From Parvularcula oceani (lineage in GTDB: Bacteria; Pseudomonadota; Alphaproteobacteria; Caulobacterales; Parvularculaceae): a stretch of DNA of 64,000 bases. The stretch spans positions 19,209 through 83,208 of the forward strand of contig NZ_JPHU01000015.1 of the NCBI RefSeq assembly GCF_000733125.1. The letters are read 5' to 3'. Numbering within the stretch: position 1 is the first letter of the stretch; every line of letters starts with the position of its first letter. A program made the position numbers and the translations under genes. The notes beneath the pieces are model-generated. The model did not search any database. It was not told the DNA's origin and was given only the letters and a program-made list of their open reading frames with translations. Below are positions 53,822 through 61,684 of this stretch, one piece after another.

Positions 53822-55884
53822 CGGAACAGCCCTCCGCCGATGCCGGGACCGTCCTCGCCTCGAACGTCGCCGAGCGTGTGCTCGCGCAGGACGCGGTCAG
53901 TGGGGTTCACGAGGGTCGCGTCCGTCTCGTCGTCGGGACCGAGGAGATCGTCCGCCAGGTCGCGGTCGATCTCTCTGCCGGCGCCCCGCTCATCGTCGGG
54001 ACGGCGCTCTTGGCTCTTCTCACCCGACCCGGCTCCGTCATCGCCGCCATGGATCTCGGTCACCGCCCGAAGCGTCGGCGCGACGCTGGCGGTCAGACCT
54101 TGCCAGTCATGGGTCGGCTGCGGCCGGTCGGGCGCGGGGAGGGCAGGCGCGCCCTGACCGGCCTGCAGCCCTTCGCCGGTCGGTGGGGGCAGCACCTTCC
54201 GGAGGAAACTCGGGTCTTGGTAGTAGCGCAGCTTGCGCGCGCGGATCGGCGGCGTGCCCGCGACCATGACGATCTGCTCGGCGGGCGGCAGCTGCATGAC
54301 CTCACCGGGCGTCAGCAGCGGGCGAGCGGTCTCCTGCCGGCTGACCATGACGTGGCTGAGCCACGGGGCGAGCCGGTGACCAGCGTAGTTGCGCTGCGCT
54401 CTGTGCTCGGTCGCGGTGCCGAGCGCGTCGGAGATGCGCTTCGCCGTCCGCTCGTCGTTGGTCGCGAAGGCGACGCGGACATGGCAGTTGTCCAGGATGG
54501 CGTTGTTCTCGCCGTAGGCCTTGCTGACCTGGTTGAGCGACTGCGCGATCAGGAAGGCGCGGACTTTGTAGCCAGCGAGGAAGGCGAGCGCGGTCTCGAA
54601 GAAGTCGAGCCGACCAAGCGCCGGGAACTCGTCCAGCATGAGGAGCAGCTCGTGCCGTTTCGACTGGTCACTCGGCAGCTCCTCGGTCAGCCTGCGACCG
54701 ATCTGGTTCAGGATCAGGCGGACGAGCGGCTTGGTCCGGCTAAGGTCGGATGGCGGTACCACGAGGTAGAGGGACATGGAACGCTTGCCGTGCACGAGGT
54801 CGGCGATGCGGAAGTCGGACGAGGCTGTGTTCGCGGCGACGACCGGGTCGCGATAGAGCGAGAGGAAGCTGGTCGCGGTCGAGAGGACGCCTGACGCCTC
54901 GTTCGGCGACTTGTTCAGCAGTTCGCGCGCGGCCTGCGCGACGACCGGGTGAACGCTCGGTGCCTCGTCCGTGCCGATGTGGTTCGTCGCGAGCATCGCG
55001 CGCAGGGTTTCGGCGAAGGTCCTGGTTGGGTCCGACAACACCTCGGCGACGCGAGCGAGCGTCTTCTCCTCTTCCGTATACAGCACGTGCAGGATCGTAC
55101 CGACGAGAAGAGCGTGGGCCGTCCTGTCCCAATGGCTACGCCGCTCGAGCGAACCTTCGGGGTCGACGAGGATGTCCGCGATGTTCTGGACGTCGCGAAC
55201 CTCGTGCTCGCCGCGGCGGACTTCGAGCAGTGGGTTGAACCGAGCGGAGCGAGCGTCGGTCGGATCAAAGCGGACGACCGCGCCGCGTTCGGCACGGGCG
55301 CCGGCCGTGAGCTGCCAGTTCTCGCCCTTGATGTCGTGAATGACCGCGGAGCCGGTCCAGTCGAGGAGCGTCGGTACGACAAGCCCGACGCCCTTGCCGG
55401 ACCGGGTGGGTGCGAAGGCCATGACGTGTTCGGGCCCGGCGTGGCGAAGGTAGTCGCCGGCATGCTTACCGAGGACGACACCGTCACGGGCGCGCAGTCC
55501 CGCCTTTCGAACTTCGCGGGTGGTCGCCCACCGCGCCGAGCCGTGCGTCGTCGCAGCTTTCCCCTGCCGTCCGCGGAAGACGGATGCCGCGACCGCGACG
55601 CCGATCCCGGCGAAGCCGCCCGATGCGGCCACGGTACCGGCGCGATCGAAGACGTGCGGGGCGTAGGCGTCGTAGGCGTACCACCACTGGAACAAACGCC
55701 ACGGCTTGTAGACCGGCACGCCCGCTGCCTCGAACCACGGGGACCCGAGCGCCGCCTGATGGCCAAGCGCGTCGGCCGCGACCTGCGTGCCGCCCCAGAC
55801 ACCGGTGAGCGCCGTGCCGAGCACGAGCGAGGCGGAGGCGACGTTGATGCGGGCGTTGGTCACAAGCGGGGCTCTCCGAAGCAT
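53818..55884 (-). CDS. traG: type IV coupling protein TraG (VirD4-like)
   Basis: 688 aa coupling ATPase that delivers the relaxase-DNA complex to the T4SS. It has N-terminal membrane helices (about 12-32 and 85-110), GSARWATTREVRKAGL, Walker A APTRSGKGVGLVVPTLL, FDPTDARSARFNPL, Walker B LLMLDEFPALGRL and FLIAQSLNQVSKAYG, all diagnostic for TraG/VirD4. It heads the traG-trbB-I operon; the upstream gap holds its promoter and that of the divergent PIN/RHH pair. Confidence 0.95.
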   Translation of the reverse strand: MLRRAPLVTNARINVASASLVLGTALTGVWGGTQVAADALGHQAALGSPWFEAAGVPVYKPWRLFQWWYAYDAYAPHVFDRAGTVAASGGFAGIGVAVAASVFRGRQGKAATTHGSARWATTREVRKAGLRARDGVVLGKHAGDYLRHAGPEHVMAFAPTRSGKGVGLVVPTLLDWTGSAVIHDIKGENWQLTAGARAERGAVVRFDPTDARSARFNPLLEVRRGEHEVRDVQNIADILVDPEGSLERRSHWDRTAHALLVGTILHVLYTEEEKTLARVAEVLSDPTRTFAETLRAMLATNHIGTDEAPSVHPVVAQAARELLNKSPNEASGVLSTATSFLSLYRDPVVAANTASSDFRIADLVHGKRSMSLYLVVPPSDLSRTKPLVRLILNQIGRRLTEELPSDQSKRHELLLMLDEFPALGRLDFFETALAFLAGYKVRAFLIAQSLNQVSKAYGENNAILDNCHVRVAFATNDERTAKRISDALGTATEHRAQRNYAGHRLAPWLSHVMVSRQETARPLLTPGEVMQLPPAEQIVMVAGTPPIRARKLRYYQDPSFLRKVLPPPTGEGLQAGQGAPALPAPDRPQPTHDWQGLTASVAPTLRAVTEIHGGDDGAGSGEKSQERRPDDERGAGREIDRDLADDLLGPDDETDATLVNPTDRVLREHTLGDVRGEDGPGIGGGLFR

Positions 55885-56065
55885 CGAATGGAGAGCAAAA
55901 GATCAGAAAGTGCGTGGATAAATCAAATGCACAGTTTTACCTGATTTGTCTTCATGAGAACTGGAGAGAAGTGTAGCGAACATTTGTGCGTGAAGTAGGC
56001 GAAAGCAGGTATTGAAAAAAGTTCGGCCTCGGGCAGTCGTCCTCCATCGCGGTTGCGATCTGACA

Positions 56066-56075
56066 GCATATATGC
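56066..56075. promoter_or_regulatory. GCATATATGC palindrome before the PIN/RHH pair
   Basis: A perfect 10-bp palindrome, 15 nt before the toxin ATG in an AT-rich 206-bp divergent gap. It is a plausible operator for the RHH antitoxin; this is inferred from position only. Confidence 0.3.
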
Positions 56076-56090
56076 AATCATTCGAGCCTG

Positions 56091-56516
56091 ATGCGGGTTG
56101 TGCTCGATACCAATGTCTTCGTCTCCGCCATCCTCAGCGCAGACGGCGCCCCCCGACAGGTGCTCCGGCAGGCGCTGGTCGGCGAGGTCGTTCCGGTCTT
56201 CGGCAACGCCCTTTTCGCTGAGTACGAGGACGTGTTGGGCCGGGAGGCGGTGTTCAGAGCGTCACCCATCGCACCGCGTGAACGGGAGCGGCTTCTAGAT
56301 GCGCTCCTGTCCGTCGCGGTCTGGGTGCGGGTCTACTACCTCTGGCGTCCGAACCTACCGGACGAGGCCGACAATCATCTGATCGAACTCGCCGTGGCCG
56401 GAAGTGCGAGCACGATCATCGCAGGCAACACGAGAGACGTCGCGGGGGGTACATTGCGCTTCAAGGGACTGTCCGTCCTGACGCCCGCCCGCTTCTTGAA
56501 GGAGAAACGACCATGA
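56091..56516 (+). CDS. PIN-domain toxin
   Basis: 141 aa PIN-domain ribonuclease of the COG1569 type: first acidic residue in MRVVLDTNVFVSAIL, a conserved Glu in FAEYEDVL, Asp in LPDEADNHLIELA and a late Asp/Asn in IIAGNTRDV. It probably cleaves RNA when not bound by the antitoxin encoded next. It overlaps that gene by 4 nt (ATGA) and precedes it, the reverse of the usual antitoxin-first order. Confidence 0.88.
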   Translation: MRVVLDTNVFVSAILSADGAPRQVLRQALVGEVVPVFGNALFAEYEDVLGREAVFRASPIAPRERERLLDALLSVAVWVRVYYLWRPNLPDEADNHLIELAVAGSASTIIAGNTRDVAGGTLRFKGLSVLTPARFLKEKRP

Positions 56517-56746
56517 GCACGTTGACGATCAGGCTTCCCGACGACCAGCACGAGCGTCTGCGGGCGTTGGCCCGCCATCGTGGTGTCAGCATGAACAAGC
56601 TGTTCGAGGAGTTCGGCACGCGCGCCGTGGCGGAGTTCGACGTCGAGATGCGCTTCCGTACGCGCGCGGCGCGCGGCAACGTCGATGAAGGGCTCGCGAT
56701 CCTGGACGCGCTCGATGAGGCGCATGGAAGCGGCAAGCCCGTATAG
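56513..56746 (+). CDS. RHH antitoxin partner of the PIN toxin
   Basis: 77 aa. The N-terminal ribbon-helix-helix (MSTLTIRLPDDQHERLRALARHRGVSMNKLFEEF) binds DNA, and the C-terminal tail (GNVDEGLAILDALDEAHG) is the likely toxin-binding part. It overlaps the toxin gene and is on the opposite strand to the conjugation operons flanking it, so it is an independent maintenance module in the element. Confidence 0.85.
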   Translation: MSTLTIRLPDDQHERLRALARHRGVSMNKLFEEFGTRAVAEFDVEMRFRTRAARGNVDEGLAILDALDEAHGSGKPV

Positions 56747-56905
56747 CGCCTCGCTCATCACCTAGGTTCTGAATGGTGCGGCGGTAGGCGAAAGACGGGC
56801 CTGACGCGTGCTTAGCGGCGTGGCACGCCAAAGCGCGGAACCTGATCGAGACTTTCCCCTTCGAGCTGGATAGTAAGCCTGCATGAAAAGCAGGATGGAG
56901 ACGGG

Positions 56906-57781
56906 ATGAGAACGATGATGCTTGCGATGGTTGCGTTCGTCTTCGCTGCCTGCAGCGTCGATGGGCGGCAACCCGGCCCGGTGGAGGCGGTAGTCGGTGA
57001 AGGCGCCTGCCTGACTTGGTTCACCGAGCGCGGCGCCGAGGCTGCCGGCCGGCCCGGCGCGCTTCGCCGCCTGAGCAGCGATCATGCCTGCTTCGACGGG
57101 ACGTTCGCGAGCGGCGAGGAGGGCGCTGAAGGGACCGCAGCGCTCGCAGCCTGGGCTACGGAAGTCCGTACCGATGACCGCAAGCTGCTCGTCCTGCGAT
57201 CCCATGGCGGGGACGCGAACCGAGCGCTCGCGATCGCCGAGGCGTTGCAGGCGCAAGATGCGACTGTCCTGGCAAGCGAGATCTGCGCCTCTTCGTGCGC
57301 GAACTACCTCTATGCGGGCCTACCGGACCGGCACGTCACGGACGGCACCTTGATCCTGTTCCACGGCGGCTTCTCGGACCAAACGCGGACCCGCGTCGCA
57401 GCAGAGCTGGACGCGCTCTATGCGCAGCATGGCGAGCTGTTCGACGACGTCGAGGCAGACCGGGCGCGGGTCCTCGGTGATTACGACGATGCCCGGACCC
57501 GCCAGGATGCCCTGTTGACCCGAGCCGAAGCGAGCCTGGCCGTCATTCACGGCGTCGACGCGATGGACAAGGAAGCTTTGCCCGCGAGCCGCTGCGGTGG
57601 GGATAGCACGCTGCCGCGAGACTTTCTCTATTTCGGCGCACGGCAAGCCGAAGCCCTCGGCATTGCGCCGCTGACGGGGACGCCGCTGACCGATCCTGAA
57701 GCGGTCAATGCTGCGATCGCCGCACGGACGGATATGGCCGACCGGTTCGTAGCCTGCCACGCGCCAGGCGCGATCGGCTAA
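56906..57781 (+). CDS. ClpP/crotonase-fold lipoprotein, putative serine protease
   Basis: 291 aa with a lipobox (MVAFVFAAC). The centre reads LVLRSHGGDANRALAIAEAL, then a nucleophile-like Ser in ICASSCANYLYAG, as in COG3904-type periplasmic proteins of the ClpP/SppA superfamily. A second half of about 130 residues with several Cys is unassigned. The cargo gene is oriented opposite to the transfer genes. Such proteins occur repeatedly in Trb-type elements, but their role (entry exclusion, T4SS processing or host effect) is not known to me. Confidence 0.68.
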   Translation: MRTMMLAMVAFVFAACSVDGRQPGPVEAVVGEGACLTWFTERGAEAAGRPGALRRLSSDHACFDGTFASGEEGAEGTAALAAWATEVRTDDRKLLVLRSHGGDANRALAIAEALQAQDATVLASEICASSCANYLYAGLPDRHVTDGTLILFHGGFSDQTRTRVAAELDALYAQHGELFDDVEADRARVLGDYDDARTRQDALLTRAEASLAVIHGVDAMDKEALPASRCGGDSTLPRDFLYFGARQAEALGIAPLTGTPLTDPEAVNAAIAARTDMADRFVACHAPGAIG

Positions 57782-57899
57782 AGGGACCTGAAGGCCCGAA
57801 ACCTGCCGTTCGGTTTCAAAGGCCTTAGGTTCGACTGCGACGAGGAGCGTACCCTCGTTTGCCGATAGTTGGCGGCTAGCTGACAAAGACTGTACCGCG

Positions 57900-59852
57900 C
57901 TACCGTCCGAGCCCGCGCTGCCGGTTCAGCGTCCACGACATCATTCGGCCCCGCATCACGCCGCTGACCTCCTTGCCGCGGTTCCGTTCCAGCACGTCCC
58001 GCCAAGGAACGAGCGCAAAGGCCCGTTCGGTCTCGATCATCGCGAAACGTCCGGAGGCGAGATCCAGCGGGCGGCGATAGATGCCTTCGATGGTCTCGCC
58101 GGGTCGAACGTCGCGAAAGGCCTTGCCGCTCTCTGCCGACAGGCGCTCAGCGACCGCGCGTAGCTCGTCCCTTTCGAGGCGCCGCAGCATCTCCGTCGCT
58201 GGAGTGAACCGTCCCGCCGCGTCGCGCGTCGCGTAACCTTCGGTAACGAGCCAGTCCCGTCGGTGAGCAAGGGCGGTCGTGACCTCTGCACCAAAACCGG
58301 CATCGCGACCCGGCGCGGGTAGGGTGCGCACGACGATCCGGTCGAGCCAGGTCGCACCGCGTGTCCGCGTCTGCTCGGCGACCGACAGCGTCGCCTCGAC
58401 CTGCACCCGAACGGGTTCTCGATTGGCCTTCGCTCGCAGTCCTTCCTCGACGCGGCCGATGTAGTCGGGCGGGACGGTCCACGAGCCATCGCGTTCGCGC
58501 GTTGTGTTGCCGAGCCGCCGCTCTGCCTCCAACCGGCGGACGTGGGTTCGAAGGAAGGCTTCAGAGGCACGCCGATCCTCCTGCGCGTGCAGGATCGGCG
58601 AGTAGCGCCCGCCGTTCTTCGCTGCGACGGCGGCGATGGTTCGGTCGGCCTCGTTGGCGACTGTCCGGGCGGGCGTGACGCTGACGACGTCGCCGCGGCG
58701 GAACGGTCGGTTGTTCGTCGTCGTGCCGAGCTCGACGTGCAACGCTCGGCCCTCGGTCGTCTCGATGATGGCATAGCGTGCGCCCTGCAACTCGTCGGAC
58801 AGGCCGAGCGCGGCGACGCGGCCTGTCACCGGCTGACCGCACTCCGGCTCGTACAGTGCGTAGTCGTGCGGGGAGGGAGCGTCCGCTCGCCCTGAGAAGG
58901 CACGCTCGATGCGGGCGAGGCGCTCCTCGCGCGTTGCCAAGGCGCGCAGCTCGTTCGTGTGGGTCGGTACAACTCGCCAGGCCGACCTGTCCATTCGCTC
59001 GGCGAGCTGCAACGCTTCGAGTCGTTTCAGGCGTGCGATCAGGTGGGCCGGAGCGAGGACCGAGCCTCGCTGCAGCGGAACGAGGGTCGGAATGATGCGT
59101 CCGGAAGCGTCCGCCTGGCGCTCGATGAGCCGGTCGATCGGGCCGGGTCGGATGCGGTCGATGTCGGCGGCGATCTTTCGCAGCTGCGCGTCCGGGGAGG
59201 GTGGGCCGAGCGTCCGGTCGAGCCGCGCTTCCGCCGCCTCGCGGATGCCCTTCGCGATGTAGTCGCGCGGCATGCGAAGGTCCGTCTCCCGATCCGTCCG
59301 TCCGCGCATGACGAGATGGGTGTGCGGGTGCTCGGTGTCGTGGTGGTCCATCGCGACCCAGTCGAGCTTCGTTCCGAGGTCGCGTTCCATGTCGGTGATA
59401 AGGCCGCGCACGAACGGCTTCAGGTCCGACAGCTCCGCACCGTCTTCCGGCGACACGATGAAGCGGAACTGGTGGCGGTCGCCCTCGCACCGCTTCTGAA
59501 AGGCATCCCCATCCGCATCGTCGCTGCGCGCGTCGTAGAAGCGTCCGTCCTCACCGTCTCGGCCGGCTCCGTCGCGCTGCAGGTAGCGAAGGTGCGCAAC
59601 GGCTCGATCCGCGCCGCTGCCCGTGAGGCGATGCACGCGCGCCTTCACGACGACCCGTCGGCCGCCGGCATAGGGCGAGCGGACCGAGCGTGACGCAGTC
59701 CCTCGGCTCCCGCCTGACCGGCCTCCTCGCGCCGCGGACTTCGCGGCGGCCTGCCCGATGCGGTCGAGAGTCGGCGCGACCCGCCCGCTGCGATCCTTCC
59801 CGATCCGCCCCGGGCGGGGGCGGAAGTCGTCGAAGTCGAACTCGCCGCTCAT
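57900..59852 (-). CDS. relaxase (VirD2-like, DUF3363 type)
   Basis: 650 aa. The N-terminus is basic and disordered. A relaxase domain from about 70 has VHRLTGSGADRAVAHLRYLQRDG and the metal-binding histidines in DTEHPHTHLVMRG (about 175-179). The C-terminal 400 residues match the DUF3363 architecture found in relaxases of Trb-type ICEs. It would nick oriT and pilot the strand to TraG. The gap just upstream, before traF, contains the structures proposed as oriT. Confidence 0.9.
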   Translation of the reverse strand: MSGEFDFDDFRPRPGRIGKDRSGRVAPTLDRIGQAAAKSAARGGRSGGSRGTASRSVRSPYAGGRRVVVKARVHRLTGSGADRAVAHLRYLQRDGAGRDGEDGRFYDARSDDADGDAFQKRCEGDRHQFRFIVSPEDGAELSDLKPFVRGLITDMERDLGTKLDWVAMDHHDTEHPHTHLVMRGRTDRETDLRMPRDYIAKGIREAAEARLDRTLGPPSPDAQLRKIAADIDRIRPGPIDRLIERQADASGRIIPTLVPLQRGSVLAPAHLIARLKRLEALQLAERMDRSAWRVVPTHTNELRALATREERLARIERAFSGRADAPSPHDYALYEPECGQPVTGRVAALGLSDELQGARYAIIETTEGRALHVELGTTTNNRPFRRGDVVSVTPARTVANEADRTIAAVAAKNGGRYSPILHAQEDRRASEAFLRTHVRRLEAERRLGNTTRERDGSWTVPPDYIGRVEEGLRAKANREPVRVQVEATLSVAEQTRTRGATWLDRIVVRTLPAPGRDAGFGAEVTTALAHRRDWLVTEGYATRDAAGRFTPATEMLRRLERDELRAVAERLSAESGKAFRDVRPGETIEGIYRRPLDLASGRFAMIETERAFALVPWRDVLERNRGKEVSGVMRGRMMSWTLNRQRGLGR

Positions 59853-59884
59853 ACCGCACGTCTTTGCACGGAGAGACTCGATCG

Positions 59885-60024
59885 CCGTTTGGCGCCATCC
59901 GCAACGCCAGGTACGACCTGGCGTTGGCCGAGGTCAGCGTGTCCAAGCCCCTCCCATCTTGGACACGAAAAAAAGACGTGCAGACAGGCGCCTAACCCCG
60001 TTTGGCGCCGGGTCTTTATCTTGC
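59885..60024. other. candidate origin of transfer (oriT)
   Basis: The gap between relaxase and traF packs several structures: AACGCCAGGT / ACCTGGCGTT (59903-59912, 59916-59925); GTGTCCAAG / CTTGGACAC (59939-59947, 59958-59966); a 12-bp direct repeat CCGTTTGGCGCC at 59885-59896 and 59998-60009; and TATCTTGC (60017-60024), which resembles the YATCCTGY nick consensus of MOBP relaxases at seven of eight positions. Dense repeats beside the relaxase gene are typical of oriT. The nick site is a guess. Confidence 0.5.
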
Positions 60025-60087
60025 CGTTGGCCTTCTCCGCTTCGCTCCGCAGTCCAAGCTGCACGTCTCTACGCACCGACCCAACCC

Positions 60088-60606
60088 TCACGAGCCGAAC
60101 AGAGGCCGAGCCTCGCCCCTTATCGAGGTGATCGGAACGGGTCCGAAGTAGCGGCCGTCGAGCGATCGATCGGTGTCGGAAAGCAGAAGCAGAACCTCTC
60201 CGGCGGCGAGCGTTCGGCACCCTTCCCAGCGAGGCATGACCCAGCCGGATCGGTCCATCGAAAGGGACCGAACGGTTGTCGTTTCGCCCGTGCCAAGCTG
60301 CACTTCGAGCGCGTCATCCGACGTGCAAACCGTGTCGCCATCGAGCGCTGCGACGCGCTTGATGAGAGGCACGTCGGACGGAAGGTAGCCTCGCCGTTCG
60401 ATCAGGCGTGCGAAAGCAGGAGGCGGTTCGGCGAGTACGAGATCATCGTGTTCGTAGCGCGGCTTCTGACTTACGACGTACCAGCCGATAGGCACGCTTC
60501 GGCTGCCATTGTAGACGAGCCTGGGCTCCGTCTCGATCGATGCAGCGACGGCTATCGTGATGACTCCGAAGACGGCAGCGACTGCGGTGAAGCGCCTGCT
60601 GATCAT
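60088..60606 (-). CDS. traF: TraF-type S26 peptidase
   Basis: 172 aa signal-peptidase-like serine protease that in RP4 matures and cyclises the TrbC pilin. It has an N-terminal membrane segment (FTAVAAVFGVITIAVAASI), the catalytic Ser in NGSRSVPIGWYVV, the catalytic Lys in LIKRVAALDGDTV and a closing DGRYFGPVP box. ATG overlaps the DUF2840 gene's stop. Confidence 0.9.
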   Translation of the reverse strand: MISRRFTAVAAVFGVITIAVAASIETEPRLVYNGSRSVPIGWYVVSQKPRYEHDDLVLAEPPPAFARLIERRGYLPSDVPLIKRVAALDGDTVCTSDDALEVQLGTGETTTVRSLSMDRSGWVMPRWEGCRTLAAGEVLLLLSDTDRSLDGRYFGPVPITSIRGEARPLFGS

Positions 60607-61097
60607 CGTTTCGTCTCCACGAGACGAGCCGTGGCTGACCCGTTAGATCGCTGGAAGGGTGGAGCGGGCTTGCGCCCGTCAAACGCGACCTGAACGGCTC
60701 GCCAGTAGGCGTCCGGCACGGTTGTCAGAGCCGCGCCGTCCTCGACGATCTCGTCCATGACCGCGAGCGCTTTGTGGACGTAATGCGCCGTTCCCGCTCG
60801 AAGCAGAATGCGCACGCCGGGCTCGACGCCGTCCAGTCTGTCGAGCGTCTCGCCAGGCCGTCCGGCGCGACAGACGACCAACGACCAATGCTTCGTGCCG
60901 TAGCTACCCGCCTCCCACACGACGTAACAGAAGGTTTGGCTCGGCTCGAAGAAGGCGTGACTGACGCCTCGCCCGACCGACTGCCGCCGCACCGGTTCGC
61001 CGAAGAAGAGGCGTCGTGAAGCGCGCTGGTGCTCGTAGGAGAGCAGCACGCGGGTGAGGTGCAGGGACGTGTGTTCGCCGGGTCGAGCGTCAGTCAT
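60603..61097 (-). CDS. DUF2840 protein
   Basis: 164 aa soluble protein (LTRVLLSYEHQRASRRLFFGEPVRRQSVGRG..., FCYVVWEAGSYGTKHWSLVV). DUF2840 genes occur in this position, between an AlpA-type HTH gene and traF, in alphaproteobacterial ICEs. Function unknown. It overlaps the HTH gene by 8 nt and traF by 4 nt. Confidence 0.83.
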   Translation of the reverse strand: MTDARPGEHTSLHLTRVLLSYEHQRASRRLFFGEPVRRQSVGRGVSHAFFEPSQTFCYVVWEAGSYGTKHWSLVVCRAGRPGETLDRLDGVEPGVRILLRAGTAHYVHKALAVMDEIVEDGAALTTVPDAYWRAVQVAFDGRKPAPPFQRSNGSATARLVETKR

Positions 61098-61317
61098 GGT
61101 CGCACGCCACGCGGGTGCCTTCAGACCACGCCAGCAGGTCCGCTAGGGCATACCGGACGGACCCGCCATGCTTGCGGTAGGCCGGCCCACGGCGCTGGTA
61201 GCGCATGTTGCTGAGCGTTCGCTCGCTCATTTTGAGAAACTCCGCCGCCTGGCGCGACGTCATGAACTCGTCGGCTTCAGTGACGGCTTCCTCGGGGTTA
61301 GAAAGGTAGTCTGACAC
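61090..61317 (-). CDS. AlpA/excisionase-type helix-turn-helix protein
   Basis: 75 aa with a MerR/AlpA-like HTH: FMTSRQAAEFLKMSERTLSNMRYQRRGPAYRKHGGSVRY, then LADLLAWSEGTR. Such proteins act as recombination directionality factors or activators of transfer genes in ICEs. It is first gene of the DUF2840-traF-relaxase block. Confidence 0.85.
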   Translation of the reverse strand: MSDYLSNPEEAVTEADEFMTSRQAAEFLKMSERTLSNMRYQRRGPAYRKHGGSVRYALADLLAWSEGTRVACDHD

Positions 61318-61684
61318 GGTGCTTCTCCTCGGTCCGCCGCGGGAATGCGGCGTGGTCGAGGGTGCCGAAGCGGGTGGTTCCGGGGAGGGGACGAAGATGG
61401 GACGGGCGGTTTCGTCCCCCCTTTTTGGGAAGCGGAATTACGCCGTTTCGCTAAGGACGTTTTTCGCCGATCTTTCGCGTTCGAGTTCGCTGAACGAACG
61501 GCCGAAGGCGGGCAGGTAACGGAACTATACGAGGCGCTTCCAGCCTGAAGAGATATGCACCGCTACCTGGCCTAAGCGTCAATGCGATAAGGCGGGCAAG
61601 ACATCTCATTCTGTCTGGGTTTCTTGTCGCTGACGGAGAAACGCCGGATACTTGGCTCAGGGAGCGATAGCGCTCGGGGGCGTC
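61318..61684. other. 367-bp divergent gap between the transfer block and the STAND gene
   Basis: No gene recognised. It should hold the promoters of the leftward transfer operon and of the rightward STAND gene. The notable feature is a plus-strand terminator-like hairpin at 61387-61425, described separately. Confidence 0.5.
61387..61425 (+). terminator. intrinsic terminator-like hairpin with no gene in front
   Basis: GGGGACGAA (61387-61395) pairs with TTCGTCCCC (61411-61419) around a 15-nt loop, followed by a short CC then five T. In plus orientation this is a classical intrinsic terminator, yet no plus-strand gene precedes it. It may attenuate the STAND gene or end a small RNA. Confidence 0.5.

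Noticed and set aside
59939..59974. GTGTCCAAG hairpin plus A-run as a terminator of traF
   Set aside because: The A-run lies on the wrong side to give a T-run after the stem in minus-strand transcription; it is kept as part of the oriT candidate.
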